Positions 18,204 to 25,866 of a stretch of DNA of 36,631 bases are shown here, one piece after another. The notes under the pieces are model-generated. The model was not told the DNA's origin and made no database searches. It saw only the letters and a list, made by a program, of their open reading frames with translations. The translations under genes and the position numbers were made by a program. The stretch comes from Streptomyces sp. NBC_01551. GTDB taxonomy: Bacteria; Actinomycetota; Actinomycetes; Streptomycetales; Streptomycetaceae. Numbering within the stretch: the first letter of the stretch is position 1; each line of letters starts with the position of its first letter. The stretch is from the NCBI RefSeq assembly GCF_026339935.1, contig NZ_JAPEPX010000005.1:1-36631 (forward strand), given 5' to 3'.

Positions 18204-19745
18204 TCAGACGGCGGGGGTGATGCGGGGGTGGGTCTCGTAGCGGGGGGAGGGCGGCCGGCCGCCGCGTGCGGTGCGGGGCGGCGGGGGCTGCTGACGAACC
18301 CAGCCGTGTTCCTCCAAGAGGTCCAGGGCGGGGTCGAGGTCGCTCATGGAGGGGAACTCGCTGCGGGGCATCGCGCGGAACAGGTCGCGTTTGGTGAAGG
18401 ACTCGGTTCGGGACTCGCTCAGGTGGGTCAGCACCGTGTGGGCGGCTGCCTGGGCGGGGTCGGCCTTCATCGCGTTGAAGACGTCGAGGGCGTGGGCGGT
18501 GAAGTAGTCCCCGAGGCTAGTAGCGGCGGCCATGGTTTCGGCGGTGATCGGCCGGGTCCAGGCGTCCTCGGGGTGGGCGGCGAGGTGGAGGAGTCCGGCG
18601 AGGCGGGCGACGGCGCCGTCGCGCTTGCTTGCCCAGTTCACGATCGGTGCGAGGGTCCCGTCCTTGCGCAGGCGGGATTCCGTGACGCGCTGGTAGGCGA
18701 GCAGGACGGCGTCCGCCTCGGGGGTGAGGGTGAGCGCGGCGGTCTCGGTCCAGGCCGCGAGGGTCAGGGCCAGGTGCCCGAGCTTGCGGGCGTAGGTTTC
18801 GGCTGTTCCGGGGCTGAGGAGTTCAGGGGTGAGATTCCGGTAGCCGACGAGGGATTCGGGCTTGGAGTAGAGGAACCGGGCGAGCAGGCCGCGTCCGTCG
18901 GCGCCCTTGATCTGCCCGATGGCGTCGAGGACCTCCGGCTGGATGGCAAGGCCCATGGTGATGGCGGGGTTCTCGATGTACTGGGGGTCTCTGGCCTGCC
19001 GGTTGACGCGGGCCATGTCGCCAGCGTGGCCCTTGAGGAAGATCCCCATGTTCGGGACACCGGAGTAGCGTCCGGCGATGATCTCGAAGATCTCGCCCTC
19101 CGGGGAAAGGATCGAGATCCGCCCGTCCTGCTGGGCGAGGAGGGTGGTCAGGCTTTCGGCGGTGATGTCGTCGGCGACGAGCTGCGGCTCGGCCGGGACG
19201 ACAGCCCGCTCGGCGGCCTCGGAGAGCGCGACGGCCTGGGCGGTCAGGCCAGCCAGCTTGTCGTCTTCGGCATTGGCCGCCAGCTTCTCGGCCTTCTCGG
19301 CGGCAGCCTTCGCGATGCGCGCGGAAGCGGCCGCCTCGGTCCGCTGGGGCGCGGTGAGTTCGCTGAGGGCTTTCTCGGCGGCGAGCAGGGGCTTGGTCAT
19401 GAGCCCGAACACGGCGCTCTTGCGGTTGCCGGGCGGCAGGGCGACGGCGGTGTAAAGGTTGACCGGTTCGCTCCACTGCCCGCGCACGGTCACGGTGAGG
19501 CGTCCGCCGGCGGCGGTGCCGATCACGGCGAGAGCGAGACACCCTGCGAGGTCGACGGGCGTCTGCGTCTCCTCCGCGACACCGGCCGTCATGGCGGCGA
19601 GCCAGTCGGGCAGGGCGTCCACAGGAAACACGGGGAGCTGTCCGCGCGGGTTGAGGGGTACGGGCTCGTCCCACACGGGACCGGTGATGTCCTCCGGGGT
19701 CATCTCGTCGAACCCGGCCCACAGCTCAGGATCGTGCGGACTCAT
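18204..19745 (-). CDS. DUF3987 (YfjI-like) Rep helicase/primase-associated protein
   Basis: 513 intact residues. The protein shows the DUF3987 layout: an N-terminal part with DALPDWLAAMTAGVAEETQTPVDLAGCLALAVIG, a nucleotide-loop-like LPPGNRKSAVFG (degenerate Walker A, GNRKS), an acidic/Ala-rich coiled insert at about residues 135-190, LVADDITAESLTTLLAQQDGRISILSPEGEIFEIIAGRYSG, and IFLKGHAGDMARVNRQ. The C-terminus has a helix-turn-helix-like end (TKRDLFRAMPRSEFPSM..). With the upstream prim-pol it would form the element's replication module. ATG start overlaps the preceding stop (ATGA). Function by family and context. Confidence 0.8.
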   Translation of the reverse strand: MSPHDPELWAGFDEMTPEDITGPVWDEPVPLNPRGQLPVFPVDALPDWLAAMTAGVAEETQTPVDLAGCLALAVIGTAAGGRLTVTVRGQWSEPVNLYTAVALPPGNRKSAVFGLMTKPLLAAEKALSELTAPQRTEAAASARIAKAAAEKAEKLAANAEDDKLAGLTAQAVALSEAAERAVVPAEPQLVADDITAESLTTLLAQQDGRISILSPEGEIFEIIAGRYSGVPNMGIFLKGHAGDMARVNRQARDPQYIENPAITMGLAIQPEVLDAIGQIKGADGRGLLARFLYSKPESLVGYRNLTPELLSPGTAETYARKLGHLALTLAAWTETAALTLTPEADAVLLAYQRVTESRLRKDGTLAPIVNWASKRDGAVARLAGLLHLAAHPEDAWTRPITAETMAAATSLGDYFTAHALDVFNAMKADPAQAAAHTVLTHLSESRTESFTKRDLFRAMPRSEFPSMSDLDPALDLLEEHGWVRQQPPPPRTARGGRPPSPRYETHPRITPAV

Positions 19746-20089
19746 GCGGCTTCCTTTCCCTCAGCGAGCAGGGGGCACTGGGTGCGATGCCGGTCGTGGT
19801 CGGCGATCAGGGCGAGGGCTCGGGCCTGTCCCGCGGCGAACAGGTCCCTGCCGCACGCGCACCAGGACCGGACGGACGGCGTGGTGCCGCGTCCGGGGGC
19901 GGTGATGTGGAGCCAGGCGACGGGCCGGCGCCCGTCGCCGGCGTGCGCGTCAGGGCGAAGTACTGAAGGGACGCCTTCGGCGACGCCCTCCGGGGCGCCC
20001 AGCTTGGCCTGCCGCGACGGCTGCTCGGCGTCCTCGGCAGCGGGGTGTTCGAGAGGGCTCTTAGAGGCAACGGGGAGGCGGGCGTTCAT
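19742..20089 (-). CDS. Small hypothetical protein with Cys/His motif
   Basis: 115 residues. The first 50 are low-complexity and basic. The C-terminal half reads WLHITAPGRGTTPSVRSWCACGRDLFAAGQARALALIADHDRHRTQCPL, where CAC, a His in DHDRH and a C eight positions on could bind one zinc. Start and stop both overlap neighbours by four bases (ATGA at 20086-20089 and 19742-19745), so it is translated together with prim-pol and the helicase, suggesting an accessory replication role. No family known to me. Confidence 0.7.
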   Translation of the reverse strand: MNARLPVASKSPLEHPAAEDAEQPSRQAKLGAPEGVAEGVPSVLRPDAHAGDGRRPVAWLHITAPGRGTTPSVRSWCACGRDLFAAGQARALALIADHDRHRTQCPLLAEGKEAA

Positions 20090-21012
20090 GCCGCCCTCCG
20101 GCTGCCAGCGGGGTTGTTGGCGATCGACCAGTCCAGACCCCGGGCGATGACGTCGTCGTAGTAGCGCTCCGACTCGGTGGCGTTGCCCGCCACCGCGCTA
20201 CTAAGAGCCTGCTCAACCTCCACGCGGGTCAGGTCGCCCGACGCGACGAACCGCCCCAGAGCCCTCGCGGCCCTGAGCAGCGTGTCGTTGCGGGTTCCGT
20301 CTCCGGCATGGGCGACGTTGCGTACTTCGTTGTCCAGGGCCGCTTTCGCGTACCGGGATCCCTTCACTGTCTGGGGCATCGGTGCGTCCCTGACGGGCTT
20401 GCGCCTGGCTGTCAGCGCGTCGGCGAGCCATTCGGGCAGTGGGATGGGGCTGATGTTGTCCAGGACCGTGTAGGCGCCGTCCGGGGTGCTGCTGCCGGGG
20501 GCGACGACGTATCCGCCCCAGCCGCGGGTGTCGATGTGCTTGCCGAGACGTCCGGCGGTGGTGCCGAGCCGGGCCCCGGCGGGCTGGGTGAAGTACAGGT
20601 GCTGCCCGCCGCGCGCGGTCCGGACGCGGTAGGTGGTGGGGACGGCCTGTCCGGAGCGCTCGCAGAGCGCCTCGAAGGTGGTTACGCCGTCAGGCGTACC
20701 CTCTTCGTCTGTCGGCTTGAGCATGTCGAGGTCGACGACGAGCAGCCCGGACGGGCCCGTCGCGATCCCGATGTTGTACGGAGCATGGGTCCACGCGGCT
20801 GCGATCAGGTCGGGATCGGTGGTCGCGCGCTGTTCCGGCGTGCGGTGACCGTTCACGCACCGGCCGGTGCCGGGGCAGCGGGCCTGTGCGTGGCCGGCGG
20901 GTCGCTTGTCGCGGGGGCGGACCGGGAAGACGTGCCAGCCACGTTCGGTCGCCGCCATGGCGTGGGCGAGCAGGTCCAGGCCGGGAAGGTCGATGCTGGG
21001 CAGGTCGCTCAC
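20086..21012 (-). CDS. Bifunctional DNA primase/polymerase (prim-pol)
   Basis: 308 residues from GTG 21012, which overlaps the methyltransferase stop by four bases (GTGA). A longer in-frame reading upstream is antisense-like and rejected. Reads LAHAMAATERGWHVFPVRPRDKRPAGHAQA, CPGTGRCVNGHRTPEQRATTDPDLIAAAWTHAPYNIGIATG, LLVVDLDMLKP (the DxD metal site), TYRVRTARGGQHLYF, HIDTRGWGGYVVAPGS: the full prim-pol fold. The C-terminal helical part (GTRNDTLLRAARALGRFVASGDLTRVEVEQAL) is typical. In AICEs that lack RepSA, this protein starts replication of the excised circle. Confidence 0.9.
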   Translation of the reverse strand: MSDLPSIDLPGLDLLAHAMAATERGWHVFPVRPRDKRPAGHAQARCPGTGRCVNGHRTPEQRATTDPDLIAAAWTHAPYNIGIATGPSGLLVVDLDMLKPTDEEGTPDGVTTFEALCERSGQAVPTTYRVRTARGGQHLYFTQPAGARLGTTAGRLGKHIDTRGWGGYVVAPGSSTPDGAYTVLDNISPIPLPEWLADALTARRKPVRDAPMPQTVKGSRYAKAALDNEVRNVAHAGDGTRNDTLLRAARALGRFVASGDLTRVEVEQALSSAVAGNATESERYYDDVIARGLDWSIANNPAGSRRAA

Positions 21013-21734
21013 GCCGCCACCTCCAGAAGGGCGCGGGTGAGGAACCGGGTGCCGATCCACTCGCTGTAGGCCGGGGGGATCGCCTCGGTCAGCTCCTCGT
21101 GCACGTCGGTCCAGTCGATGCCCATGGCCTGCTGCATCTCGGGGACCGACGCCTTGCCGCCGCCCTTGCCGTAGGCGGCGACGTACGGGCCGTCGTGGTA
21201 CTTGCCGTGCCGCCAGCTGCGCACCCGTCCCCGGTGCTTCAGGTGCTCGGGCTTTGCGGTGCTCCAGCCGCCGAGTTCGAAGTTGCGGTGCCTCAGCACG
21301 CCCAGGCCGAACATCTCCCCGCACAGGGTGATGTCCTTGCGGACGTCGGCCTTTCCGTTGGGCTGCTCGATCACGTACGGCAGACCGGAGGCGTCCAGGA
21401 GTTCGCGGGTGGGGGCGACGAGGTCCTTGTGGGTGCCGCCCCAGCCCATGGCCTGGTTGGTGCCGACGGTCAGGGCGCATCCGTGCTGGCAGGGCGGGGA
21501 GGCGTGGATCGCCGAGTACGCGGCGATCTCCCCCGACTCGATCAGGGCGGCGAGGACGGTCAGGGCGTCGCCCTGCCGGAACGGGAACGGGTAGCGGGGG
21601 CGGGGGGCGATATCGACGCCCTCGACCGCGAACCCGGCCCGGTGATAGCCCATCGCCGCCCCGCCGGCGCAGCAAAACAGATCCAGTAAGGCGGGACGCT
21701 CGCGGTCTCGCCGAATGTCGGCGGTGTGGGTCAT
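21009..21734 (-). CDS. DNA (cytosine-5) methyltransferase, phage/plasmid type
   Basis: 241 residues from ATG 21734, with GGAGG 8 nt upstream. Motif I is LLDLFCCAGGAAMGYHRAGF (AdoMet), motif IV is ASPPCQHG with the catalytic Cys, motif VI reads YVIEQPNG (EN is replaced by EQPNG), motif VIII LRHRNFELG, and the C-terminus MGIDWTDVHEELTEAIPPAYSEWIG. The target-recognition part is short. No restriction endonuclease is nearby, so it is an orphan, probably protecting the element from host restriction or marking its DNA for replication. Its stop overlaps the prim-pol start (GTGA), linking methylation to replication. Confidence 0.88.
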   Translation of the reverse strand: MTHTADIRRDRERPALLDLFCCAGGAAMGYHRAGFAVEGVDIAPRPRYPFPFRQGDALTVLAALIESGEIAAYSAIHASPPCQHGCALTVGTNQAMGWGGTHKDLVAPTRELLDASGLPYVIEQPNGKADVRKDITLCGEMFGLGVLRHRNFELGGWSTAKPEHLKHRGRVRSWRHGKYHDGPYVAAYGKGGGKASVPEMQQAMGIDWTDVHEELTEAIPPAYSEWIGTRFLTRALLEVAA

Positions 21735-21771
21735 GCTGGTGTCCTCCAGTTCAGTTGGATGTGCTGGTTGA

Positions 21772-21815
21772 CGAGGGCGGCCCCGGTTCATTGGCGTGAG
21801 AGGGGGCCGCCCTCG
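21772..21815 (-). terminator. GGGGCCGC hairpin upstream of the methyltransferase
   Basis: Perfect 13-bp stem (21772-21784 with 21803-21815), 18-nt loop. Lies between the stop of the gene ending at 21822 and the methyltransferase start. Confidence 0.6.
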
Positions 21816-21821
21816 GCGCGT

Positions 21822-22517
21822 CTAGGAGCGGGAGTTCTGTCGGCGCGGCTCCAGAAGGGCGAAGCGCAGGGCGCGTTCGGCCTGCTGGCCGTACGCGTAC
21901 ATGGCATCGGGCAGGCCCTCGGCCACGATCGAGGCGTCGTGCATCGCAGACGCCTCGTGGTCTGCGATGTACTCGCCGTCGTCGCCGAAAGGCTCGTCGT
22001 AGGTGTCAGGGCCGGACGCGTACTCGGCGGCTGCTTCGCGACGTTCCATCTCGGCGAGGGCCCGGTCGAAGTCGGGCCTGCCGCTCCACCCCTTCAGGCC
22101 CTCGAAGGCCTCCGTGCTGGGGTAGGCCTCGCCGGGGACGGTGTAGAAGCCCTGGGGGGTGCGGGTCAGCTCTACCAGCGGCGGCTGGTTGCCGGCGAGG
22201 ACCTGGCGGATGGCCCACGTGGTGCCGTAGGCGTAGGCCTGTGCGCTCTGGTGGTGGAGCAGGTACAGCATGTCGGCGTGGTTGCGGTGGTGGCCGTTGA
22301 TGAGGGCGATGGTGTGCACGTGCGGCTGGTAGGGCATGTCCACGCTCCAGTGGGGGAGCTGGATCCCGCCCTCGACCAGTCGCAGCCGGTCCAGGTCGCT
22401 CTGGGCGAGGTTTAGGACGGCGCCCTGGTGGGCGTGCTGAGCCTCGCGGGCGGCGGCCCCGAGGGCGTAGACGCTGTCGGTGAGGCTCTCGAACCACGGC
22501 ATCGTGCTGGTCTTCAA
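21822..22517 (-). CDS. Hypothetical protein of the element
   Basis: 231 residues. The TTG at 22517 is chosen because GAGGAG lies 6 nt upstream. The first ATG inside is at residue 6. Reads MPWFESLTDSVYALGAAAREAQHAHQGAVLNLAQSDLDRLRLVEGGIQLPHWSVD, PHVHTIALINGHHRNHADMLYLLHHQSAQAYAYGTTWAIRQVL, and a C-terminal acidic helical part. Helical, soluble, rich in His and Tyr. No recognisable domain. Hairpins flank it on both sides, so it may be expressed somewhat independently. Confidence 0.75.
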   Translation of the reverse strand: MKTSTMPWFESLTDSVYALGAAAREAQHAHQGAVLNLAQSDLDRLRLVEGGIQLPHWSVDMPYQPHVHTIALINGHHRNHADMLYLLHHQSAQAYAYGTTWAIRQVLAGNQPPLVELTRTPQGFYTVPGEAYPSTEAFEGLKGWSGRPDFDRALAEMERREAAAEYASGPDTYDEPFGDDGEYIADHEASAMHDASIVAEGLPDAMYAYGQQAERALRFALLEPRRQNSRS

Positions 22518-22599
22518 GGGGTTCTCCTCAGTGCTGAGTGAAGGTGCGGCTGCCGCCCACCGGACATCCCGGTGGCGGTGATGGACTCAATCGGCAGAA

Positions 22600-22638
22600 G
22601 AGGGCGGCCCCGGACTCTGGCGAGACGGGGCCGCCCTC
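22600..22638 (-). terminator. GGGGCCGC hairpin upstream of the hypothetical gene at 21822-22517
   Basis: Perfect 13-bp stem (22600-22612 with 22626-22638) and 13-nt loop, between the stop at 22662 and the start at 22517. Confidence 0.6.
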
Positions 22639-22661
22639 GTTGTGTCTGCGGGGCGGGGAGC

Positions 22662-22817
22662 TTAGGAGCTGATCTGCGCGCGTACCTCGGCGGTGAGGCG
22701 GAGGATTTCGTGGGCCAGATCGGTGATCGTCTGGAGCTTCTCTTTCAGTTCCGCCGGTTCGGTGAAGGAGAAGGAGCGGTTGTTGTCCGGTTTGGGGTCG
22801 GTGAACGAGAACGACAC
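22662..22817 (-). CDS. Small acidic/helical protein with a repeated SFSFT motif
   Basis: 51 residues from GTG 22817, with GGAG six bases upstream. Reads SFSFTDPKPDNNRSFSFTEPAELKEKLQTITDLAHEILRLTAEVRAQISS. Two near-identical SFSFT(D/E)P units precede an amphipathic helix. The start lies 14 bp after the stop of the upstream gene, so it is part of the same operon. Unknown function. The upstream frame extension was rejected because it overlaps the preceding gene. Confidence 0.6.
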   Translation of the reverse strand: MSFSFTDPKPDNNRSFSFTEPAELKEKLQTITDLAHEILRLTAEVRAQISS

Positions 22818-22831
22818 GGGCGGCTCCAGCC

Positions 22832-23290
22832 TCAGATGTTTGAGTGGTGTGCGCGCTGGATGGCGGCCTCCCACACGCTGCGGACCTGTGCTCCGGTGTG
22901 GGAGTCGTTCCAGGAGGGGATCGACTCCCACTGCTTGCCGTGCTGGTGGCGGGCCTCGTCCAGGAGGAGGTTCCCGGCGTCCCGGTAGGCGGCGTTGCGG
23001 GCGCCGGCCGCTGCGCGCAGTGCGCCGATGGAGCAGCGGGCGCCCTCGGGGTGGATGAGCCGGTGCTTGGCCCAGCCGTGGGTGTCGAGGAAGGCCAAGG
23101 CGTCGGTCAGCGTCCTCTCGACAACGCCGGGCCGGTGCACGGGCGGGGCGGCGAGGACGGCGGGGCCCGGCGCGGGCGCGGCGGGGACCGCGGGGGCGAC
23201 GGGTTCCGGGGTGGGGTCGAGGAGCTGGAACGCCTTCGCGTACAGGTCCTGGTCGACGGGGGCGAAGTGGGTGTCGGTGCGGGTGGTCAT
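22832..23290 (-). CDS. DUF6197 family protein
   Basis: 152 residues, ATG 23290 with GGAGG 5 nt upstream. An N-terminal Pro/Ala-rich tail (residues 28-55) precedes the domain LTDALAFLDTHGWAKHRLIHPEGARCSIGALRAAAGA.., DAGNLLLDEA, WNDSHTGAQVRSVWEAAIQRA. The CSIGAL and WND..V..L(V)W blocks are those of DUF6197, frequent in streptomycete plasmids and ICEs, function unknown. The ATG overlaps the TraB stop by four bases (ATGA). Confidence 0.75.
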   Translation of the reverse strand: MTTRTDTHFAPVDQDLYAKAFQLLDPTPEPVAPAVPAAPAPGPAVLAAPPVHRPGVVERTLTDALAFLDTHGWAKHRLIHPEGARCSIGALRAAAGARNAAYRDAGNLLLDEARHQHGKQWESIPSWNDSHTGAQVRSVWEAAIQRAHHSNI

Positions 23291-25446
23291 GCTGCCCTCC
23301 ACAGGCCGCTCTCGTTGGTGATCTCGTTTCGCTTCTTCAGCTCGGACAGGCGAGGCCTGATGTTCTTTGCGGACGTGCCCAGCTTTCGGGCGATCGTCTC
23401 GGCAGTCATGGGGATGGATTCCTGTTGCAGGAGTTCGAGGATTCGCGGCTTGATCAGCTCCTGTCCGTCCACGCCTGCGGGGCCGGCGGGGTCCGTCTGG
23501 GCCCGCTGGTGCGGGACGGGCGGGCTCTGCTGTGCCTTGGCGAGGAGGTCGGCGAGGCTGCCGACCAGGTTCTTGCCGCGCTGGTCGACCACCGGGGTCT
23601 GCGCGATCGCCTCCCGCAGGCGCCAGGCCTCGCAGTCCTCGACGGCGACCGGCGGCAGGCCGTCAGCGAGGGAGGCAGGCGGCACGTCCAGGTGCAGGGA
23701 GCGGAACTGGACGGCCTGGGATCCGGGGGTGAGGAGGTAGCCGAGGCCGAAGGTGCCGTCCTCGGGCTTGGCGGCGGCTTCAGTGTTCAGGCCGCTCATG
23801 TCCCGGTCGGCGACCTTGGCGTACTGGCCTGGCCACGAATCGGGGATCATCGACAGGTCGATGCCCTCCGCGCCCTGGACCGCGTTCGCCCCGACCAGGG
23901 AGCCCTGGCCCTTGGCGCAGCGCAGGAAGACCGCGCCGCCGCCGATCAGCAGCTGGGAGCGGATGATCGAGGAGTTGCCGAGGTCTTCGGCCAGCGGGGT
24001 CTGGGTGGCCAGGACGACGCCGATCCCGCGCTTGAGGGACCGGCGGGTGAGCTGCTCGACGATCGCTTTGGCTTCCGCGTGGTACTGGGAGGAGGCCGCG
24101 AGCAGCATGTGTGCTTCGTCGATGACGATCAGGGTCAGTGGGTCGGTGAAGGGGAAGGCCGGGGAGCGGTAGCGGGCTTCGCGGTCGAGCATCAGTGCGT
24201 AGGCCAGGCGCAGGGCGCCCATTGCCTCGTCCAGCCCGTCCCCGCAGTGCGCGGTCAGGGGTGCTCCGGCGATGGTTCCGGCCTGCGGCGAGGACAGGAT
24301 CACCGCGATACGCGACTTGTGGGCGGAGAGCAGGATCTGTTCCAGCACCCCGGACTTCCCGGAGCGGGACCCGCCCACCAGGTACAGGTGCCGGGCGCCG
24401 GACCCGGGCTGAGCCAGGGGGACCAGGGCGGCCCGTGCGTCGATGTAGGTGCCCAGGCGGACGTATCCGCGCGAGTCCATGGCCAGCTCGTCCACGACCG
24501 TGGAGAGCATCGTGCCGTGCATCAGCGCGTGCTCCTTCATCACGCGCACCCCCATCTGCGAGGGCTTGTCAGTCGGGGCGAGAGCGACCTGGATCGTCTC
24601 CAGGTGCAGGTTCCCCGCGAGGTCCTGGAGGTTGACGGTCCCAATCGCCTTCCGGTCGCGGGTGGCGATCCCCTCCCAGTCCAGGGGCCCGTCGTAGCGG
24701 GTGAGGGCCAGGGTGGTGCCGGGCATCGCTCCTTCCGGCACGGCGACGTACGCGGCCCACAGCTCCTCGGGAGTCGTGGGCGCGTCGCCAGCCGAGATCT
24801 GCGGCGCTGCCGACGACTTCATGAGGTGGACGGTGACGGGCAGCGCGTTCGGCGCGTAGTGCTTGGGGTCGCCCAGCTCCACCTGGGAGACGGGGATCTG
24901 GTAGACAGCCGCGATGTCGGCCGCCTTCACCTTCACCTGCTGGCCCTGGGGCAGCGTGATGATCCCGGTGAACGACACATGATCGGTCCCGGCGTCGAGG
25001 GCGAGGTGCTCAAGGCCAGCCCCGGCCTGGATCAGCTTGCGGCCCTCGGTCTGGGTCGGGCCGGAGATGAACTCCGCCCACCAGGCACTGATCAGCTGCG
25101 CCTGCGAGGACTGACCCGCAGCCGCAGTCGTGGCAGGCAGCGCCGGGTGCTCGCCGGCGGTGTTTCGCCGGTGGGCCAGGACGGCCGCCCCGGCCGGGAC
25201 GGCGAGCCCGAGGGCGAACAGCGGGTCCATACCGGACGCGAGGACCTGGTGAGCGGCGATGCCACACCCGGTGGCCGTGATCCCACAGGCGATGAGGGAG
25301 CGCAGGGCGGGGGCGGAGGCATTGACGGCCCACGCCCCCGCTCCGGCCGCCGCGGCGGCGAGAGCGGACCAGGGGCCGACGGCGACAGATGCCACCGCGA
25401 GAGCGGCGGGCGCGTACTGGATGAACTGTGCTCGGGTCGGCCCCAT
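23287..25446 (-). CDS. traB: FtsK/SpoIIIE-type DNA translocase, TraB-like conjugation protein
   Basis: 719 intact residues. Two to three membrane segments at about residues 10-90 (YAPAALAVASVAVGPW.., SLIACGITATGCGIAAH, LFALGLAVPAGAAVLA). The motor domain carries Walker A LVGGSRSGKSGVLEQILL, Walker B LTLIVIDEAHMLLAAS and GIGVVLATQTPL. The C-terminus (EESIPMTAETIARKLGTSAKNIRPRLSELKKRNE) is a winged helix, corresponding to the clt-binding gamma-like domain of TraB. TraB forms hexamers at hyphal tips and moves double-stranded plasmid DNA, unlike type IV systems. No relaxase is present, in agreement with this mode. GGGAG lies about 8 nt before the ATG. Confidence 0.93.
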   Translation of the reverse strand: MGPTRAQFIQYAPAALAVASVAVGPWSALAAAAAGAGAWAVNASAPALRSLIACGITATGCGIAAHQVLASGMDPLFALGLAVPAGAAVLAHRRNTAGEHPALPATTAAAGQSSQAQLISAWWAEFISGPTQTEGRKLIQAGAGLEHLALDAGTDHVSFTGIITLPQGQQVKVKAADIAAVYQIPVSQVELGDPKHYAPNALPVTVHLMKSSAAPQISAGDAPTTPEELWAAYVAVPEGAMPGTTLALTRYDGPLDWEGIATRDRKAIGTVNLQDLAGNLHLETIQVALAPTDKPSQMGVRVMKEHALMHGTMLSTVVDELAMDSRGYVRLGTYIDARAALVPLAQPGSGARHLYLVGGSRSGKSGVLEQILLSAHKSRIAVILSSPQAGTIAGAPLTAHCGDGLDEAMGALRLAYALMLDREARYRSPAFPFTDPLTLIVIDEAHMLLAASSQYHAEAKAIVEQLTRRSLKRGIGVVLATQTPLAEDLGNSSIIRSQLLIGGGAVFLRCAKGQGSLVGANAVQGAEGIDLSMIPDSWPGQYAKVADRDMSGLNTEAAAKPEDGTFGLGYLLTPGSQAVQFRSLHLDVPPASLADGLPPVAVEDCEAWRLREAIAQTPVVDQRGKNLVGSLADLLAKAQQSPPVPHQRAQTDPAGPAGVDGQELIKPRILELLQQESIPMTAETIARKLGTSAKNIRPRLSELKKRNEITNESGLWRAA

Positions 25447-25457
25447 GGTCCGGCTCC

Positions 25458-25850
25458 CTACTGCTGGGCGTAGAAGACGGCTTCGGCCATCTCGACCGGC
25501 GAGGAGTCCACGGCGTCGGCGATGCCCCCGTGGTCGCTCTCGACGGCCGTCCTCGCGTCGTCGGCGGCCGCCGCCGCGCTGTCGGCCGCGGCCGTGTAGG
25601 CGCCCGCGGCTTCCTTGGCGCCGGTCATGGTCAGGGCCGCGTCCGCGAACTCGGCGGTGGTGGCCGCGTCGACGGCCAGCGCCTTCATCGTCTCGGAGGC
25701 GTCCTGCATCTGTTCCGCGGTCTCGTCCACGGTGGTGGCGAGGGTGGTGACGGTCTCGGCGTGGACGTGGACCTGGTGGGTGAGCCAGGCGAGCTTGGTA
25801 CGCAGGGCCGCGTAGGTCGCGGCGTCCGCGAGGGATTCGGTGACAGACAT
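25458..25850 (-). CDS. Coiled-coil transfer-associated hypothetical protein
   Basis: 130 residues, GAGGAGAGG six bases before the ATG. Almost entirely helical, Ala/Thr-rich with heptad pattern (VHAETVTTLATTVDETAEQMQDASETMKALAVDAATTAEFADA), reminiscent of short WXG-like or apolipophorin-like coils but without a WXG. Twelve bp upstream of traB in the same operon. It may assist transfer. Function not known. Confidence 0.75.
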   Translation of the reverse strand: MSVTESLADAATYAALRTKLAWLTHQVHVHAETVTTLATTVDETAEQMQDASETMKALAVDAATTAEFADAALTMTGAKEAAGAYTAAADSAAAAADDARTAVESDHGGIADAVDSSPVEMAEAVFYAQQ

Positions 25851-25866
25851 ACGAGCCTCTCCTCTG

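Noticed and set aside
18228..20150. Very long plus-strand open frame (about 640 codons)
   Set aside because: It is antisense to the DUF3987 helicase and the next gene, Gly/Arg/Val-rich with no domain. Long shadow frames are expected opposite high-GC genes.
21013..21675. In-frame N-terminal extension of prim-pol
   Set aside because: Overlaps the methyltransferase antisense frame and has Arg/Pro-rich shadow composition. The GTG at 21012 coupled to the methyltransferase stop is a better start.
23425..25473. Long plus-strand open frame (about 680 codons)
   Set aside because: Antisense to traB, which has full motifs and a ribosome site.
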